Source: JAPPKS01 sp963667895 (GTDB lineage: Bacteria; Poribacteria; WGA-4E; PCPOR2b). Taken from it: DNA of 64,000 nucleotides. Under the pieces are notes generated by a model. The model ran no database searches. It had not been told where the DNA came from and saw nothing but the letters and a program-made list of their open reading frames with translations. Position 1 is the stretch's first letter; every line of letters begins with the position of its first letter. Shown here in pieces: positions 1-9,186 of this stretch. The stretch is taken from contig OZ245030.1 of the NCBI GenBank assembly GCA_965223985.1, forward strand, positions 3,534,001 through 3,598,000, given 5' to 3'. A program made the position numbers and the translations under genes.

Positions 1-3
1 GCG

Positions 4-651
4 ATGCAGGAAATATCTGCCGCGCTTATAGATGGGGACCATCATACTGTGGACCGATTAACCAAAGAGGCTTTGGACATGGGCACCGAGGCTTTAGAGA
101 TTATGGACGATGGCCTCATCGCGGGGATGGGCATTGTCGGGATTAAGTTTCGGGAAAATTTCATTTTCGTCCCGGAAGTCCTCGCTTGTGCACGTGCGAT
201 GAAGACGGGCATGGCGTATATCGAACCGCTTCTGTCCGCATCGGGGATTGAGCCTATCGGCTCAGTCATCATGGGAACTGTGAAAGGTGACCTGCACGAC
301 ATTGGCAAGAATCTTTGCATCATGATGCTGCGTGGCACGGGATTCGTCGTACACGATCTGGGCGTAGATACTTCAGACGACGAGTTCATAGATGCAGTGG
401 AAGAACATGGGGCCCCCGTGCTCGGAATGTCTGCACTTCTGACTACGACGATGCCTAACATGGGCAAAACGATTGAAGGTTTTATTGATGCGGACCTCCG
501 CGAAGATGTCAAAATTATGGTGGGCGGAGCGCCAGTGACCCAGGAGTTTGCCGATGATATGGGTGCGGATGGATATGGGAAGGACGCACTTGAGTGCGTG
601 GCGCTTGCCAAGCAACTGCTTGAAGAGCTTAAAGACGAAGGAAAGTTATAA
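4..651 (+). CDS. Corrinoid (B12-binding) methyl-carrier protein
   Basis: Carries a methyl group on a cobalamin cofactor between a substrate-specific methyltransferase and a tetrahydrofolate methyltransferase in the cytoplasm. The N-terminal four-helix cap (about residues 1-85) is followed by a Rossmann-like B12 domain with the DxHxxG signature (D96, H98, lower cobalt ligand) and the later glycine-rich segment MVGGAPVT. Its 215 residues match the MtmC/MtbC/MttC-type carriers of methylamine and methoxyaryl demethylation. The gene begins three bases from the window edge, so a few N-terminal residues may be missing. The activator and pterin methyltransferase downstream support the role. The methyl donor cannot be read from this protein. 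Confidence 0.9.
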   Translation: MQEISAALIDGDHHTVDRLTKEALDMGTEALEIMDDGLIAGMGIVGIKFRENFIFVPEVLACARAMKTGMAYIEPLLSASGIEPIGSVIMGTVKGDLHDIGKNLCIMMLRGTGFVVHDLGVDTSDDEFIDAVEEHGAPVLGMSALLTTTMPNMGKTIEGFIDADLREDVKIMVGGAPVTQEFADDMGADGYGKDALECVALAKQLLEELKDEGKL

Positions 652-871
652 ATGCTCCTACACCAGTTTTGTTTGATTCTCCTACCTTGCAGTTCTGATG
701 GAGCAGTGTACCAAAGGATAAGCCAGCAGGTGAATTAGTGAACCGTTGGACTTGGTTTCTTATTGACGCAGTTGCCTAGTGCTAGAAGGTCTCAAAACTC
801 TTGTCTTAGAGAAAAATCTAGCAGCACCCGGGGTTTAAGTCCGTGTGTTAAATACACGGGCAAGACTTAAC

Positions 872-2782
872 ATGCAGAAGATTGCCAAGGAAGAATATCA
901 GAAGCGCTTGGATAAAATTACGGAATTGTTTGCAAGCATGGTGGGACACGCCGATGAGCAAGCCACTTATCGGTGTCCTTACAAGAACCGCTTCGATCAA
1001 TGTACCGCCAAGTTCGGCTGTAGAAACCAGCGGAAACCTCGTGCTAAAGGGGAGTTATTGATGTGTGGCGGAGACGACAAGCTAGACTACCGTAGCGCCT
1101 GGGAGACGGAGGCTGATAAAGGTGCTTTTATTAAGAGCGAGGTGGATTATGGTAAGGGCACAATAACGCATGACGGCAAAAAGTGTAAACTTACAGCCGG
1201 GAAAACGGTGTTCGACTATGCTGACGAATTGGCAGTACAGGTGCCGACCTCCTGTTTTCGTACGGGCCAATGCCACGAGTGTATCGTTGAGATTAAACTG
1301 GGCATGGAGGCGTTACGCTCTCGAAACGAAGCTGAGTCGTTTTTGCGGGAAAACTACCGTCTTGCTTGTCAGGCGGTTGTCGAGGATCCTGATGTTGATG
1401 TACAGTTCTCACCGCTGCGGCGCACACCCAAGATTCTCACGCTCACTCAGGAGAAGCCTGTTGAGCTCGATCCGATGGTCACCCTTCAGGGCGATACAGT
1501 CTGTTATGATGGAGAAGCTATCGACACATATCGCGGTCACCTTTACGGTCTTGCCATAGATTTGGGTACCACAACTATCGTGATGGATTTGACGGACCTA
1601 GAGACTGGCGAGAGCGTCAGCGTCAACTCCTTTGAAAATCCCCAGCGGTTCGGCGGCAGCGATGTGATGCACCGTATTTCGTACGATGGTACGTTTGCCG
1701 GCGAGTTGCGCAAGGCGGTCACCAATGCGCTGAATCACGAAATCACTGAGATGGAGAAGCGGTTTGGCTTCGTCCGTCAGGAAATTTATGAGATTGTTGT
1801 GGCGGGCAACTCGACGATGCGCGATATATTCTTCAAGCTGGATGTGCAGAGCATTGGCCAAAAACCCTACAAGTCTGTGATCGAACATTTGTATCTCGCA
1901 GGTGAGCTTAATACTACTTCACTTATTGAGAAAACGCGGCGTCTGGGGCTTCGGGCGAACCCAAAAGCCAGAGTGTATGGGCTGCCGCTAATCGCGAGTC
2001 ACGTTGGCGCGGATGTAGCAGCCGATTTGGTGGCGATCGACATGGCATCGCAGGAAAAAGTCGTCATGCTGGTGGATGTGGGAACCAACACTGAGGTGAT
2101 TGTGGGACATGCAGGGCGACTGATAGCGGCTTCCTGTCCGGCAGGTCCCGCGTTTGAAGGGCGCGGAATCAGGTACGGCATGCCAGGCTACGAAGGAGCC
2201 ATCGAGTCGATTCGATGGTGCAACGGTCATTTCAACTATGATACCATCGGCAGCATCGAACCACAAGGTATCTGCGGTTCCGGCTTGATTGATCTGTTGG
2301 CGGAACTCCGCCGCAATAATGAGATGACGGCGAAAGGTGTTTTTGCTGACAGAAAACAGTATTCGATGACGGTTGTGCCCGAATGTGGCATTACGCTTTC
2401 CCGAGAAGACATCAGCAACCTTGCACAAGCGAAGGCAGCCAATTACTGCGGTCAATTTATTGCCATGCGCAAGTTCGGTGTCAACCCAATGGACGTCAAG
2501 CTACTCTATCTGGCTGGCGGATTCGCCAATTATGTGGATGTTCGCAACGCCATTGAGATCGGTTTCCTAGCGCCAGTGCGCGACGATCGCATCGTCAAAG
2601 TTGGAAACGCAGCAGTACAGGGGGCAAGGGAAGTCCTCCTTTCACGGACAAAGCGTGAGTCTATCGAGCATTTAGTTAAAAGAATCGAACATGTCGAACT
2701 AGAGACGACACCCGATTTCTTTGAGGTGTTCGTGGAAGGGTGTCAGTTCAAACCAATGCCAATGGAATTACGGATGGAATAA
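872..2782 (+). CDS. 2Fe-2S/ASKHA corrinoid-activation protein (RACE/DUF4445 type)
   Basis: Reductively reactivates the cognate corrinoid protein when Co(I) is oxidised to Co(II). The N-terminal region has a cysteine cluster (Cys at about 35, 44, 50 and 65). It is followed by an adrenodoxin-like 2Fe-2S motif (C-x5-C-x2-C, then a fourth Cys in RLACQAVV). The C-terminal two thirds is an ASKHA/DUF4445 ATPase fold, with AIDLGTTT and VDVGTNTEV as phosphate-binding loops. The frame stays open up to a GTG at 845, but that codon overlaps a 6-bp inverted repeat (841-846/854-859). I prefer ATG 872, which gives 636 residues. It lies 220 bp after the corrinoid protein gene, as expected for a corrinoid methyltransferase operon. 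Confidence 0.88.
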   Translation: MQKIAKEEYQKRLDKITELFASMVGHADEQATYRCPYKNRFDQCTAKFGCRNQRKPRAKGELLMCGGDDKLDYRSAWETEADKGAFIKSEVDYGKGTITHDGKKCKLTAGKTVFDYADELAVQVPTSCFRTGQCHECIVEIKLGMEALRSRNEAESFLRENYRLACQAVVEDPDVDVQFSPLRRTPKILTLTQEKPVELDPMVTLQGDTVCYDGEAIDTYRGHLYGLAIDLGTTTIVMDLTDLETGESVSVNSFENPQRFGGSDVMHRISYDGTFAGELRKAVTNALNHEITEMEKRFGFVRQEIYEIVVAGNSTMRDIFFKLDVQSIGQKPYKSVIEHLYLAGELNTTSLIEKTRRLGLRANPKARVYGLPLIASHVGADVAADLVAIDMASQEKVVMLVDVGTNTEVIVGHAGRLIAASCPAGPAFEGRGIRYGMPGYEGAIESIRWCNGHFNYDTIGSIEPQGICGSGLIDLLAELRRNNEMTAKGVFADRKQYSMTVVPECGITLSREDISNLAQAKAANYCGQFIAMRKFGVNPMDVKLLYLAGGFANYVDVRNAIEIGFLAPVRDDRIVKVGNAAVQGAREVLLSRTKRESIEHLVKRIEHVELETTPDFFEVFVEGCQFKPMPMELRME

Positions 2783-2897
2783 GCTGACATATCGTGACTT
2801 TAGAAAGTATAGGGCGGCTCATTTATTCGTATTCGCTACACGTTCGCTTCGAAAGACCTCTACAGCAATACTTACGATATATCTTTAGGAGATGAAG

Positions 2898-3935
2898 ATG
2901 AGGTTAAACGGTCGAGAATTCATCATTATCGGTGAAAATGTCCACACTACCCGTGTTGTGCGCCGAAAAGGAAAGCTCGTTACGAATAACCCTGACGGAG
3001 ACGAGTCCATCCGCTATCTGGATAGAAACAGAAAACGCCGCTATCTCGTTGTCCCCAACAGCATTAAGAAAACTCAGGACTACGAGGAAGGACGAATCAA
3101 ACATGTCAAGATCGCCATACAAGCGGCCATGTCGGAACAAAATCCTCATGCCTGCGAAGGACTGGAATACCTGTTTCGACTGGTTCAAAGGCAGTTAGAC
3201 GCTGGGGCTGATTTCCTCGACTTGAATGTGGACGAGGTCTCTTTGCATCTAGAGGAGCAAAAGGCTGCGATGGGCTGGCTTGTGCAAACTGTGCAGGAGA
3301 TATCTTCTATTCCGTTGTCAGTGGATTCCTCTAATAGCGAAATCATCCAGGCGGGGCTTGAAGCATCCGACGACAGGGAGGGGCGAGCGATGCTGAACTC
3401 AGCCGCGCCGGAACGCCTTGAGACCATAGATCTGGCCAAACAGCATCATGCAAAGGTCATCGTTCAAGCGGCTAGCGCGGGCGGTATGCCAGAGAACGCT
3501 GAAGAACGGGTCTGCAATGCTTCTTTCATGGTAGACAAAGCCCTGGACAAAGGGATCTCGATTCAAGACATTTTCATTGACCCGGTAATCTTTCCAATCT
3601 CGGTAGACAGTCAATTCGGAAACCACTGCTTCGATGCGATACGTCAACTTCGCGAGAAATATGGTCCCGATCTCCATATTAGCGGTGGTTTTAGCAATGC
3701 CTCCTTCGGATTACCATGCCGTCGTCTCATCAACGATGTTTTTATGATGTTAGCGATTGAAGCCGGTGCGGACAGTGGAATCATTGATCCCATCGCCAGT
3801 GACCCTCGAAAGATTTTTTCCATGGACCGACAGTCAAAGCCCTACAAGCTTGCTGAAGATATGCTTCTGGGTCGAGACGAGTATTGCGTTAATTTTATAA
3901 AAGCGTATCGCAACGGGGAATTGGAGCCCCACTGA
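2898..3935 (+). CDS. Pterin-binding (DHPS-like) methyltetrahydrofolate methyltransferase
   Basis: A TIM-barrel protein of the dihydropteroate synthase/MtrH/AcsE class, expected to move the corrinoid-bound methyl group to tetrahydrofolate or the reverse. Family landmarks are the LNVDEVSLHLEEQ segment (beta strand with pterin-contact Asp/Asn), PLSVDSSNSE, and ISGGFSNASFGLP near the C terminus. Two in-frame ATGs sit at 2892 and 2898. The AGGAG at 2887-2891 abuts the first and lies 6 nt before the second, so 2898 is preferred (345 residues). The next gene starts 3 nt after the stop, which implies co-translation. Substrate specificity is inferred from the operon. Confidence 0.88.
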   Translation: MRLNGREFIIIGENVHTTRVVRRKGKLVTNNPDGDESIRYLDRNRKRRYLVVPNSIKKTQDYEEGRIKHVKIAIQAAMSEQNPHACEGLEYLFRLVQRQLDAGADFLDLNVDEVSLHLEEQKAAMGWLVQTVQEISSIPLSVDSSNSEIIQAGLEASDDREGRAMLNSAAPERLETIDLAKQHHAKVIVQAASAGGMPENAEERVCNASFMVDKALDKGISIQDIFIDPVIFPISVDSQFGNHCFDAIRQLREKYGPDLHISGGFSNASFGLPCRRLINDVFMMLAIEAGADSGIIDPIASDPRKIFSMDRQSKPYKLAEDMLLGRDEYCVNFIKAYRNGELEPH

Positions 3936-3938
3936 TCC

Positions 3939-4217
3939 ATGGCTGTATATCAGATTTTGAACTGGAATGACATTCCAGCCCAGGTGAGAGTCTTTAAGGG
4001 AAAGAAAACAATCTCACGAGAGATGCCCGCTCGTTTTCAAGTCGCCATCGATCGAATCGCGATGGAGGAAGGTCTGGCCGGAAGCGAGGATTATCTCGAC
4101 CAATGGCAATGGACTGAGAAGCGCGAGCTGCCAGGCGATGCCGAAGTAGTCTTAAATGCACTTTTGCGTGAGCTCGAAGCGGACTACGACGATAGGCTGC
4201 GGGAAAAGAAAGGTTAA
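3939..4217 (+). CDS. Small PF13769-like protein of the methyltransferase operon
   Basis: A 92-residue soluble acidic protein starting MAVYQILNWNDIPAQV, with a conserved-looking core (RFQVAIDRIAMEEG, DYLDQWQW) and a charged C terminus. It resembles the small family labelled 'virulence factor' (PF13769), which I recall next to corrinoid/tetrahydrofolate methyltransferase genes in alphaproteobacteria. That label is historical and says nothing about function here. The start is 3 nt after the methyltransferase stop, so the two are almost certainly translated together. An accessory or structural role in methyl transfer is a reasonable guess. No catalytic motif is visible. Confidence 0.7.
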   Translation: MAVYQILNWNDIPAQVRVFKGKKTISREMPARFQVAIDRIAMEEGLAGSEDYLDQWQWTEKRELPGDAEVVLNALLRELEADYDDRLREKKG

Positions 4218-4226
4218 TTTTCCATT

Positions 4227-5294
4227 ATGCCCACATTTCCGCCTGAGACGCTCCGTCAGGTCGGTTGCCAACTTTTTGAAGCCGCCGGGTGTAAGCCCGG
4301 AGACGCCCGAGTCGTTGTTGATCACCTCGTCGAATCCAACCTCTTTGGTCATGACTCTCACGGTGTAATTCGGTTTGGAGAATACCTCCGTGCTATTCGA
4401 GAGGGCCGGTTCCAACCTCGTGAAGATCCCGAGATTGTGAGCGATAACCCCTGTACTGCGGTGGTAGACGCACACGGCGCATTAGGACAGATTGGCGCGA
4501 CCTTTGCGATGAACCTGGCAATTGAGAAGGCTCTATGCCACGGTGTTGGCACGGTGACATTACGGAATACGAGCCACGTTGGGCGTGTGGGAGCTTATCC
4601 TTTAATGGCTGCTCGAAAAGAAATGATAGGTCTTGCCTTTGTCAATGCGGGGCAACTCGGCTACCAGATTGCTCCCTTTGGAGGCGTTAATGGTCGGCTG
4701 AGTACGAATCCAATCGCCTTTGCTGCCCCGCGCCGGGGAGCCTCGTCTATCCTTGTAGATATGACTACTTCTGTGGCAGCCGAGGGTAAAATTCGGGTTG
4801 CTATCAACCAAGGAAGGCAGATTCCCGAGGGCTGGATCGTCGATGCCCAAGGCAACCCCACCACCGATCCGAATAAATTCGCAGGTCCTCCGCCAGGCGC
4901 CATCCTTCCCTTGGGAGGAGTAGTAGCGCACAAGGGCTATGGATTGAGTATTGTAGTGGAACTCTTGGGCGGTGCCTTGAGTGGACAGGGTTGTGCTGCA
5001 GGTGAGCGTTCAATGGTCAGCAATGGTGTTCTATTCACCGTTTACCACATCGAGCATTTCACCGCTCTCGACGCTTACTACAACGAAGTGGAATCCCTAC
5101 TTAGTCACATTAAATCGAGCCGACTTGCCCCTGGGTTTGTGGAGATCTTGGCGCCTGGCGAACCTGAATTTCGCAACGCGCAACGGAGACAGGTTGAAGG
5201 AATCGATATTGATGAGACAACTTGGACTGCTATCTGTGAAGAGGCTCTTACCTTCGGCATTAATCTCGACCACTGGCGTGCCAAAACAGCATGA
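4227..5294 (+). CDS. Ldh2/malate-lactate dehydrogenase family oxidoreductase
   Basis: NAD(P)-dependent 2-hydroxy- or 2-imino-acid oxidoreductase of the type II malate/lactate dehydrogenase family (PF02615; relatives AllD, ComC, DpkA). The family signature HDSHG, with the conserved His, is near residue 45. Also visible are TSHVGRVGAYPLMAA and GGVNGRLSTNPIAFAAP, with the Asn-Pro typical of the family, and HKGYGL near residue 235. The length of 355 residues is normal. It starts 10 nt after the preceding stop, so it belongs to the same transcription unit. Its position suggests it oxidises a product or precursor of the demethylation substrate, but the substrate is unknown. Confidence 0.87.
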   Translation: MPTFPPETLRQVGCQLFEAAGCKPGDARVVVDHLVESNLFGHDSHGVIRFGEYLRAIREGRFQPREDPEIVSDNPCTAVVDAHGALGQIGATFAMNLAIEKALCHGVGTVTLRNTSHVGRVGAYPLMAARKEMIGLAFVNAGQLGYQIAPFGGVNGRLSTNPIAFAAPRRGASSILVDMTTSVAAEGKIRVAINQGRQIPEGWIVDAQGNPTTDPNKFAGPPPGAILPLGGVVAHKGYGLSIVVELLGGALSGQGCAAGERSMVSNGVLFTVYHIEHFTALDAYYNEVESLLSHIKSSRLAPGFVEILAPGEPEFRNAQRRQVEGIDIDETTWTAICEEALTFGINLDHWRAKTA

Positions 5295-5325
5295 TTACAT
5301 AATTTGGAAAAATTAGAGAATTTCA

Positions 5326-6327
5326 ATGGAGACGTTTCTGGATAGAATAGCGGACCCAAGTCCCATGATTTATGACGGTGGATTTGGCTCAGAACTTTTT
5401 GCCAGGGGTATAGAACTGACAAACAGTACACTTGCAAATGAATTACACCCAGATGCTGTGATTGATATTCACTCTGCCTACATTGAAGCAGGCGTTGATG
5501 CCATAGGAACAAACACATTTGTGGCTTCAATGCTACATCTCGAAATGGCAGGAAAAGAGGGAACTGCGGCGGATAAAATTGTCAGATTGGCTGTAGAACA
5601 TGCAAAAGCAGCAGTTCAAAATGCAGGCAGGTCGGTATATGTCGCAGGATCAATTGGACCCTCGCCCGGTGCAATTGAAGCCGATAGTGGTGATGTTGAT
5701 TTTGGAATTCCGGATGCTGTTGCCAGGGATGCCCACGAAAGGCTAGCGAATGTCCTGGCAAACGGGGGGGTTGATTTTTTCTGTATAGAAACCATGTTTT
5801 CCGCAAAGGAGGCTGCAATTGCGGTTGATGTCGCTAGAAAATACGCACTTCCCATCGCCGTGAATTTGACATACAAACACACAAAGGACCGCACTACTGG
5901 AAATGTCCTGTATAGAACGGACTGGGGACATTCGGCGACAGACTTATTGGAGATATTATCAGGAGGGGAGTTTTCCAATGGTGATAATCTCTTGGATTAT
6001 GTTCACATATTAGGTTTAAATTGTGGAGCGGAGGTCAGGTGTGAGGAACACACTGGCATGCCCTATGCGATAAATGGAATCCGCCAGTTGCAGGAGGCAA
6101 TGGAGACGATCGGGGTTCATCCGAAGCGGATGATGGCCTATCCAAATGCAGGTATGGCACGCTTGGATAAGAATCACCGTACATATTATTCACAAATCCC
6201 AGAGGAGATGGTGACTTATTTGCCAGATCTTCTCAAAGCAGGTGCCTATTTTATCGGTGGATGTTGTGGTGCAGGACCGTCCCACATCAAAGCATTTCGT
6301 GAGGTTGTCTCCCAAGTGAGTAGATGA
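5326..6327 (+). CDS. Homocysteine S-methyltransferase family protein
   Basis: Zinc-dependent methyltransferase of the MetH N-terminal/BHMT/MmuM fold. The substrate-binding start MIYDGGFGSEL is followed by GTNTFVAS, the first zinc cysteine in LGLNCGAE (about residue 230) and the paired zinc cysteines in GGCCGAGPSHI near the C terminus. All three zinc ligands are present, so it should be active. At 333 residues it is a stand-alone domain without a B12 module. It lies 31 nt behind the dehydrogenase gene and closes the C1 operon, suggesting that methyl groups from a methylated compound reach homocysteine to make methionine. The local base composition is visibly more AT-rich than the preceding gene. 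Confidence 0.88.
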   Translation: METFLDRIADPSPMIYDGGFGSELFARGIELTNSTLANELHPDAVIDIHSAYIEAGVDAIGTNTFVASMLHLEMAGKEGTAADKIVRLAVEHAKAAVQNAGRSVYVAGSIGPSPGAIEADSGDVDFGIPDAVARDAHERLANVLANGGVDFFCIETMFSAKEAAIAVDVARKYALPIAVNLTYKHTKDRTTGNVLYRTDWGHSATDLLEILSGGEFSNGDNLLDYVHILGLNCGAEVRCEEHTGMPYAINGIRQLQEAMETIGVHPKRMMAYPNAGMARLDKNHRTYYSQIPEEMVTYLPDLLKAGAYFIGGCCGAGPSHIKAFREVVSQVSR

Positions 6328-6375
6328 CTTCATGGGGCTTCACTCCGGTTTGCCGGCGGAAACTAGCAGTTTTAA

Positions 6376-6404
6376 TTGACAATCCCCGCAGCAAATCGTA
6401 TACT
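6376..6404 (+). promoter_or_regulatory. Sigma-70-type promoter upstream of the FBPA/P-like gene
   Basis: TTGACA at 6376-6381, a 17-nt spacer and TATACT at 6399-6404. The predicted start near 6411 leaves a leader of about 200 nt before the ATG at 6613, which has a good ribosome-binding site (GGAGGTG, 6601-6607). The long leader shows no obvious riboswitch to me. Confidence 0.6.
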
Positions 6405-6612
6405 AAAACTTTATACAAATGCTGTTGCCTACCTATCTTTGGATTTGATTGCCACTTTCTTCATTCATGTCCCAAAATGTAGCCTTCCATAACTTCTGTG
6501 TGTATGACTTAATTTGACTATGCGGCGTTTTGTAGTATATCTCGCATTCATCCGTGGTTCTGAAAATGGTAGGATGTGTTAGGGAAGTGACAGCAACTTT
6601 GGAGGTGAAAGA

Positions 6613-9186
6613 ATGTCTTATTGCTTTAATGAATCTAAAGAAAATCGTCCGCCCGGACAATCCAATGCCACCATTGTCACTCTCGATTTTGGGCGTTGGA
6701 TTCATAACGAATTGCCCGATCAGATTGTAGATGTAGCACGCAGTGAGCTTAACAACAAGCTATCAGAGAACCGGCTGCGAGGCGCGTGGGTAAGAGGTTT
6801 TGCAGGGGATTTACACCTGCACGTGACAACCTACAACGCAGATTTCATCGTTGGCGGCGAGTATGTAATTCATCCTATTAAGGCTGCGGTCCAAGCTGCT
6901 GTCCGTGCGGGGGTTATGGCACTAGGAGAAGCGGTGAAAATGCAACTCTGTTCTAACGAAGCAAAGGAAATCTTGACACTGGATTCCGAATCTGTGAGAT
7001 TATCCGAGGCGCTCGAATTGTATTACCTGAACTTCCCTTTTACCGAAAGAGGCGCCGAGCCTATTTTTACGGCGAAGGCAATAAACGGTGGATGGGGTTT
7101 CTTCAACCGTGCAGTCTTTAATCTCTTTTTCAACCCGGACAAGGGATCTGGGCGACGTATTGAGGGAAATGACTATTTGGGAGTAGTTGAATCAATTACG
7201 GATCTCAAGAGCGGCAAGGATACTGTACGAGCCTATGAGTTTGGGCCTGGAAACCTCAACGAAATGGTTGCGCTAATAGCGGACGCTGATGAGTGGCGCC
7301 TCAGCCGAGTGTACGCGGTCCGGGGCAAGTTCAGCGAGAGCAAACAATGTGCGGAACCGGCTGTTGTGGTCGAAGGTGCCAAAAACCCTGTTATGATTGG
7401 CCGTTCTCAGTCTGGTCTTCCTGCTGTCGGAGAGTACACCCAGGCTGTGGGAGAATTCTACTTCGGACCGGGCGGCGACGCGGGTAAATACCGAGTTGGA
7501 CTCATGCCGGTTAATTTTGAAGAGGCGCGCACTTTTTCAATTCCCCAAGGTACAGGGAAAGTAGTCGCCTATGCCTATCAATCCTATGACTATGGTAGGA
7601 TTCCGAGTGAGCCAGATGTGGTCGACATTTTTAGCCTAAACCGACCTGAAACCACGCGTTTACAGCGAGATGCAGCAGAGCTGATAAGGAATATGGTCAA
7701 TCACGGAGAATTTGAGCCCTACGTGAATCCAATGGCCGCAGAAACTTGCGCATTACACGAATCTCAACGTTTGGAGGCGCGCTTTGAATCGATTCCCCAA
7801 GCTTCTGACCCATTGTTAGAAGCGGCCAACAATGAGGCAATCTTTACACTTTCGGATATCAAAGCCGACAGTGGCGGCAAAGTCGGACACACCATGCCGC
7901 CTCACCTGTTTCGATTTGTGGCAGAAGCCAGCTTGCAGGAAGGGAAAGATGCGGGGCTCATCTTCGCAACGTCAGAAATCATTGAGGTCGGTGACGATGG
8001 ACACCTGTTGATGAGTCATAGTCGTGGCGCTGACAACAATGAGGTCCACCTTTTCGCTTACCGTACTTTTTTCCGACAGGTTTGGGTGGCAGAGGTACTG
8101 GGGTACAAGTGGTATGGTCTGGGTCAGGATTTAGTTGGAGAAACTACGGCTGGACACCCGACCGAAGAACTAGCCAACCTCAACGATGCCTTCCTCAAAC
8201 TGTTGCCCGATTATCTTCCCAAAACTGAACGTGCGGAAATAGGTCATCTTGAAAAAGCTTACAAGGAGTGGAAAACCGGCGAAGGTCAAGGGCATAAAGT
8301 AATTCGCGTTTTTTCAGGAAATATCTCAGGACAAGGTCCTGGCTTTGCGGAACTCCCGTTAGTTCGCCCAGGCCGAATTGGGTTGCTAGCGATTGATAAA
8401 GCGGGGCCCTCGGCGTTTAACCTGCCAATATGGTGGAGCCTAAATCAAGCATCAGCTACAGGCTCCCTCGCCGCCTATCTCAGACAGACGGGGGGAATAG
8501 GCTGCGTCCTGGAGATTTGGGATGTGGAACATCATCGTCGCATCTTCCTCGATGTGGAGAGTGAAGCTGAAAGTGCAAAGAATCTACTCGGAGCGGTGGA
8601 AAGGTTTAACATCAAGCGGGTTTGGAGCCGTAAGTCCAAGTATTGGACTGCGGAACGTGTGTCAGAGGAACTGGGTGAAGTTCTTTTGGCTGCCTCTACA
8701 GAAAAGCTAGCGGTTATTACTGGTGGCGAATACCGGGGGAAGGACGATCCAGTTTTGCTTGCAGTTGAGCCATTGGCAGAAGCACTCAATCTTTTTATGC
8801 GCGATTGCTTTTATATGACCCAAGGAGATGGCAGGGGTTCACATTTTATGTTCCCAACACCACTGCCCTGCCGGGATGCCATTGCGACTGTCAACAGCCG
8901 TGCTGTCGCTGTGTCTGCCTGGGTTAGCGTCAATTCCTCAGGTCAGATTTGTGGGCTACAGGACGTTTTTTCGGACCCAATCTACGAGACTGCACGGGAT
9001 CGGGCTTACCGACTCAATAAGGCAATTTGGGATGCCCAAGGCGGCAACTTTATTCCCGTTGGAGTAGGTTCTGCCAAAGTCGAGCAGTCTTATCCGTTGG
9101 CGAAAACCTTAGCTCGTATCACGGCCTCCGATTCGGAGTTTGTCTCCAACAAATACTACCATGAAGGACAAAGGAAGAGAGCTTGA
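6613..9186 (+). CDS. Tandem fructose-1,6-bisphosphate aldolase/phosphatase-like protein (two FBPase_3 units)
   Basis: An 857-residue protein built from two units resembling archaeal FBP aldolase/phosphatase (class V FBPase, normally about 380-400 residues). The C-terminal unit (about 405-857) keeps the active-site pattern: D419 and H426, D461-D462, Q505, the FSGNISGQGPG segment, D595, and Y707-x-G-K710-D711-D712, where K710 matches the Schiff-base lysine. It also has RGSH and a family-like C-terminal segment, plus an insertion of about 50 residues after Q505. The N-terminal unit (about 20-360) follows the same order of motifs but has lost them: the double Asp is reduced to GDLHLH, and the Y-x-G-K-D-D site is replaced by V-E-G-A-K-N. 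The C-terminal unit probably acts in gluconeogenesis (triose phosphates to fructose 6-phosphate), with the N-terminal unit structural or regulatory. Confidence 0.85.
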   Translation: MSYCFNESKENRPPGQSNATIVTLDFGRWIHNELPDQIVDVARSELNNKLSENRLRGAWVRGFAGDLHLHVTTYNADFIVGGEYVIHPIKAAVQAAVRAGVMALGEAVKMQLCSNEAKEILTLDSESVRLSEALELYYLNFPFTERGAEPIFTAKAINGGWGFFNRAVFNLFFNPDKGSGRRIEGNDYLGVVESITDLKSGKDTVRAYEFGPGNLNEMVALIADADEWRLSRVYAVRGKFSESKQCAEPAVVVEGAKNPVMIGRSQSGLPAVGEYTQAVGEFYFGPGGDAGKYRVGLMPVNFEEARTFSIPQGTGKVVAYAYQSYDYGRIPSEPDVVDIFSLNRPETTRLQRDAAELIRNMVNHGEFEPYVNPMAAETCALHESQRLEARFESIPQASDPLLEAANNEAIFTLSDIKADSGGKVGHTMPPHLFRFVAEASLQEGKDAGLIFATSEIIEVGDDGHLLMSHSRGADNNEVHLFAYRTFFRQVWVAEVLGYKWYGLGQDLVGETTAGHPTEELANLNDAFLKLLPDYLPKTERAEIGHLEKAYKEWKTGEGQGHKVIRVFSGNISGQGPGFAELPLVRPGRIGLLAIDKAGPSAFNLPIWWSLNQASATGSLAAYLRQTGGIGCVLEIWDVEHHRRIFLDVESEAESAKNLLGAVERFNIKRVWSRKSKYWTAERVSEELGEVLLAASTEKLAVITGGEYRGKDDPVLLAVEPLAEALNLFMRDCFYMTQGDGRGSHFMFPTPLPCRDAIATVNSRAVAVSAWVSVNSSGQICGLQDVFSDPIYETARDRAYRLNKAIWDAQGGNFIPVGVGSAKVEQSYPLAKTLARITASDSEFVSNKYYHEGQRKRA

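Noticed and set aside
841..859. Inverted repeat CCGTGT/ACACGG as a riboswitch or terminator
   Set aside because: Only 6 bp with no T-run and no known riboswitch features; useful only as an argument against the GTG start at 845.
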